Positions 36,586-37,395 of a DNA stretch of 37,395 nt are shown here, piece by piece. This stretch comes from Planctomycetaceae bacterium (GTDB lineage: Bacteria; Planctomycetota; Planctomycetia; Planctomycetales; Planctomycetaceae): positions 1-37,395 of the forward strand of contig PBMZ01000036.1 of NCBI GenBank assembly GCA_002722955.1, given 5' to 3'. The notes beneath the pieces were generated by a model. It was not told the origin of the DNA. It made no database searches and saw nothing but the letters and a program-made list of their open reading frames with translations. Numbering within the stretch: position 1 is the first letter of the stretch; every line of letters begins with the position of its first letter. Both the position numbers and the translations under genes were made by a program.

Positions 36586-37395
36586 CAGTTTCACTCGCCG
36601 CGCCGCGCTACAACGAATCGCTCTGGGATTCGGTGGGCTGGCGTTCGCCGACATGCTGTCAGCGGAAAGTGCGTCGGATGGTCATCCGCTGGCACCGAAG
36701 GCTCCGCATTTTCCGGCCAAGGCAAAGCGCATCATTTTTCTGTTCATGCACGGTGGACCTTCGCATATTGATCTCTTCGATCATAAGCCACAGCTGGAAC
36801 GAGACCACGGTAAGAAGCTGCCTTTTGGTGGCTCGCGCGTCACCTTCGCTGCGCGTGGCAACTTAATGCGCAGTCCGTGGAGTTTCCGGCCATGTGGTGA
36901 GTCGGGAATTCCGATGAGCGAGTTGTGGCAGCATCTGCCAAGCATGGCGGACGACATCTGCATGATCCATTCAATGTGCGAAACCAACGTGGCTCACGGC
37001 GGCGCTTGCATGAAAATGCACACGGGTGATGAAGCCAACCTGCGTCCAAGTATGGGGTCTTGGATTAGCTACGGTTTGGGCACGGAGAACCAAAACTTGC
37101 CGTCTTTCATCACGATTTGTCCAACGTCTTTGCACGGCGGTGTGAACAATTTTGGACCTGGATTCTTGCCCGCAATTCATGCGGGCGTTTCGCTGGGTAC
37201 ACCGGGCTATCCCAACACGCCGTCGAAAGATGCGACGTTTGAGTTTCTTTCCAACCCACGAATGTCACGGCGCCAACAGCAACTCCAGCTGCGTTTGTTA
37301 CGACAACTTCATCATCAGCGGATCGAGCAAAGAGGACCGGATGCGGAACTTGAGGCTCGCATTCAGTCGTTTGAACTTGCCTTCCGCATGCAAAC
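36575..37395 (+). CDS. DUF1501 protein, partial at right edge
   Basis: The gene starts at ATG 36575, inside the last codons of the preceding gene and in another frame, and stays open to the window end (273 complete codons). A twin-arginine-type leader is present (FTRRAALQRIALGFGGLAFA). DUF1501 blocks IIFLFMHGGPSHIDLFDHKP, HTGDEANLRPSMGSWISYGL and FGPGFLPAIH follow the same order as in the copy at 27957, so this is a second family member. The metal-site half lies outside the window. The stop/start overlap implies translational coupling with the DUF1549/DUF1553 protein. Confidence 0.93.
   Translation, partial: MSNNSFTRRAALQRIALGFGGLAFADMLSAESASDGHPLAPKAPHFPAKAKRIIFLFMHGGPSHIDLFDHKPQLERDHGKKLPFGGSRVTFAARGNLMRSPWSFRPCGESGIPMSELWQHLPSMADDICMIHSMCETNVAHGGACMKMHTGDEANLRPSMGSWISYGLGTENQNLPSFITICPTSLHGGVNNFGPGFLPAIHAGVSLGTPGYPNTPSKDATFEFLSNPRMSRRQQQLQLRLLRQLHHQRIEQRGPDAELEARIQSFELAFRMQ

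Noticed and set aside
1..37395. CRISPR array, tRNA/rRNA genes, IS element or integrase
   Set aside because: No regularly spaced direct repeats, no cloverleaf or rRNA-like sequence and no transposase or integrase motifs were seen on either strand.

Overview
The window looks like a chromosomal segment of a planctomycete (Planctomycetota), most likely of the Pirellulaceae/Planctomycetaceae type. The main evidence is three secreted proteins carrying a cytochrome-c-like CxxCH segment followed by DUF1549 and DUF1553. Two Tat-exported DUF1501 proteins, an arylsulfatase, and very large secreted proteins with MG-like, HEAT and PQQ-propeller architecture support the same assignment. Genes are in short, frequently switching strand blocks. 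No tRNA, rRNA, CRISPR array, integrase or IS element was seen.

Layout. 1-5111 (-): a giant secreted protein read right to left and running off the left edge, split by one in-frame TAG at 2043-2045. 5466-7824 (+): a decayed region in which a secreted subtilase loses its catalytic-Ser end and is joined, out of frame, to the C-terminus of an unrelated planctomycete repeat protein that itself carries two in-frame stops. 7907-10387 (-): an SNF2-type ATPase with a small uncharacterised partner 6 nt upstream. 10549-13386 (+): a PAP2 phosphatase and an OafA-type acyltransferase with an SGNH domain. 13365-19767 (-): the RdgB nucleotide pyrophosphatase followed by a ~1900-residue HEAT/PQQ-propeller protein whose 3' end overlaps the convergent acyltransferase gene. 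20055-24993 (-): a tight three-gene unit made of an Ig-DUF1549-DUF1553 protein, a one-chain MlaF-MlaE lipid-type ABC transporter and a secreted endonuclease/exonuclease/phosphatase-fold protein. 25223-29333 (+): a PSCyt1-DUF1549-DUF1553 gene and its DUF1501 partner. 29473-32309 (-): a sulfatase and a GH32/43-like propeller protein. 32546-37395 (+): an Asp-box (sialidase-fold) protein and a second DUF1549/DUF1501 pair, the last gene cut by the right edge.

How the parts fit. The right 12 kb (25.2-37.4 kb) reads as a secreted glycan-processing locus. It holds one sulfatase and two beta-propeller carbohydrate-type enzymes, bracketed by two heme-c-like/DUF1549/DUF1553 plus DUF1501 cassettes. That joint role is an inference from co-location; no biochemical function of DUF1549, DUF1553 or DUF1501 can be read from sequence. 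The middle carries envelope functions (lipid-type ABC transporter, lipid phosphatase, O-acyltransferase). Several genes are separated by long imperfect palindromes, two of which share a core and look like one repeat family. The three in-frame stops plus a fusion junction in the first 8 kb are the most unusual sequence-level signal. TAG is an ordinary terminator elsewhere in the window, so recoding is unlikely and mutation, local decay or assembly error are the leading explanations.
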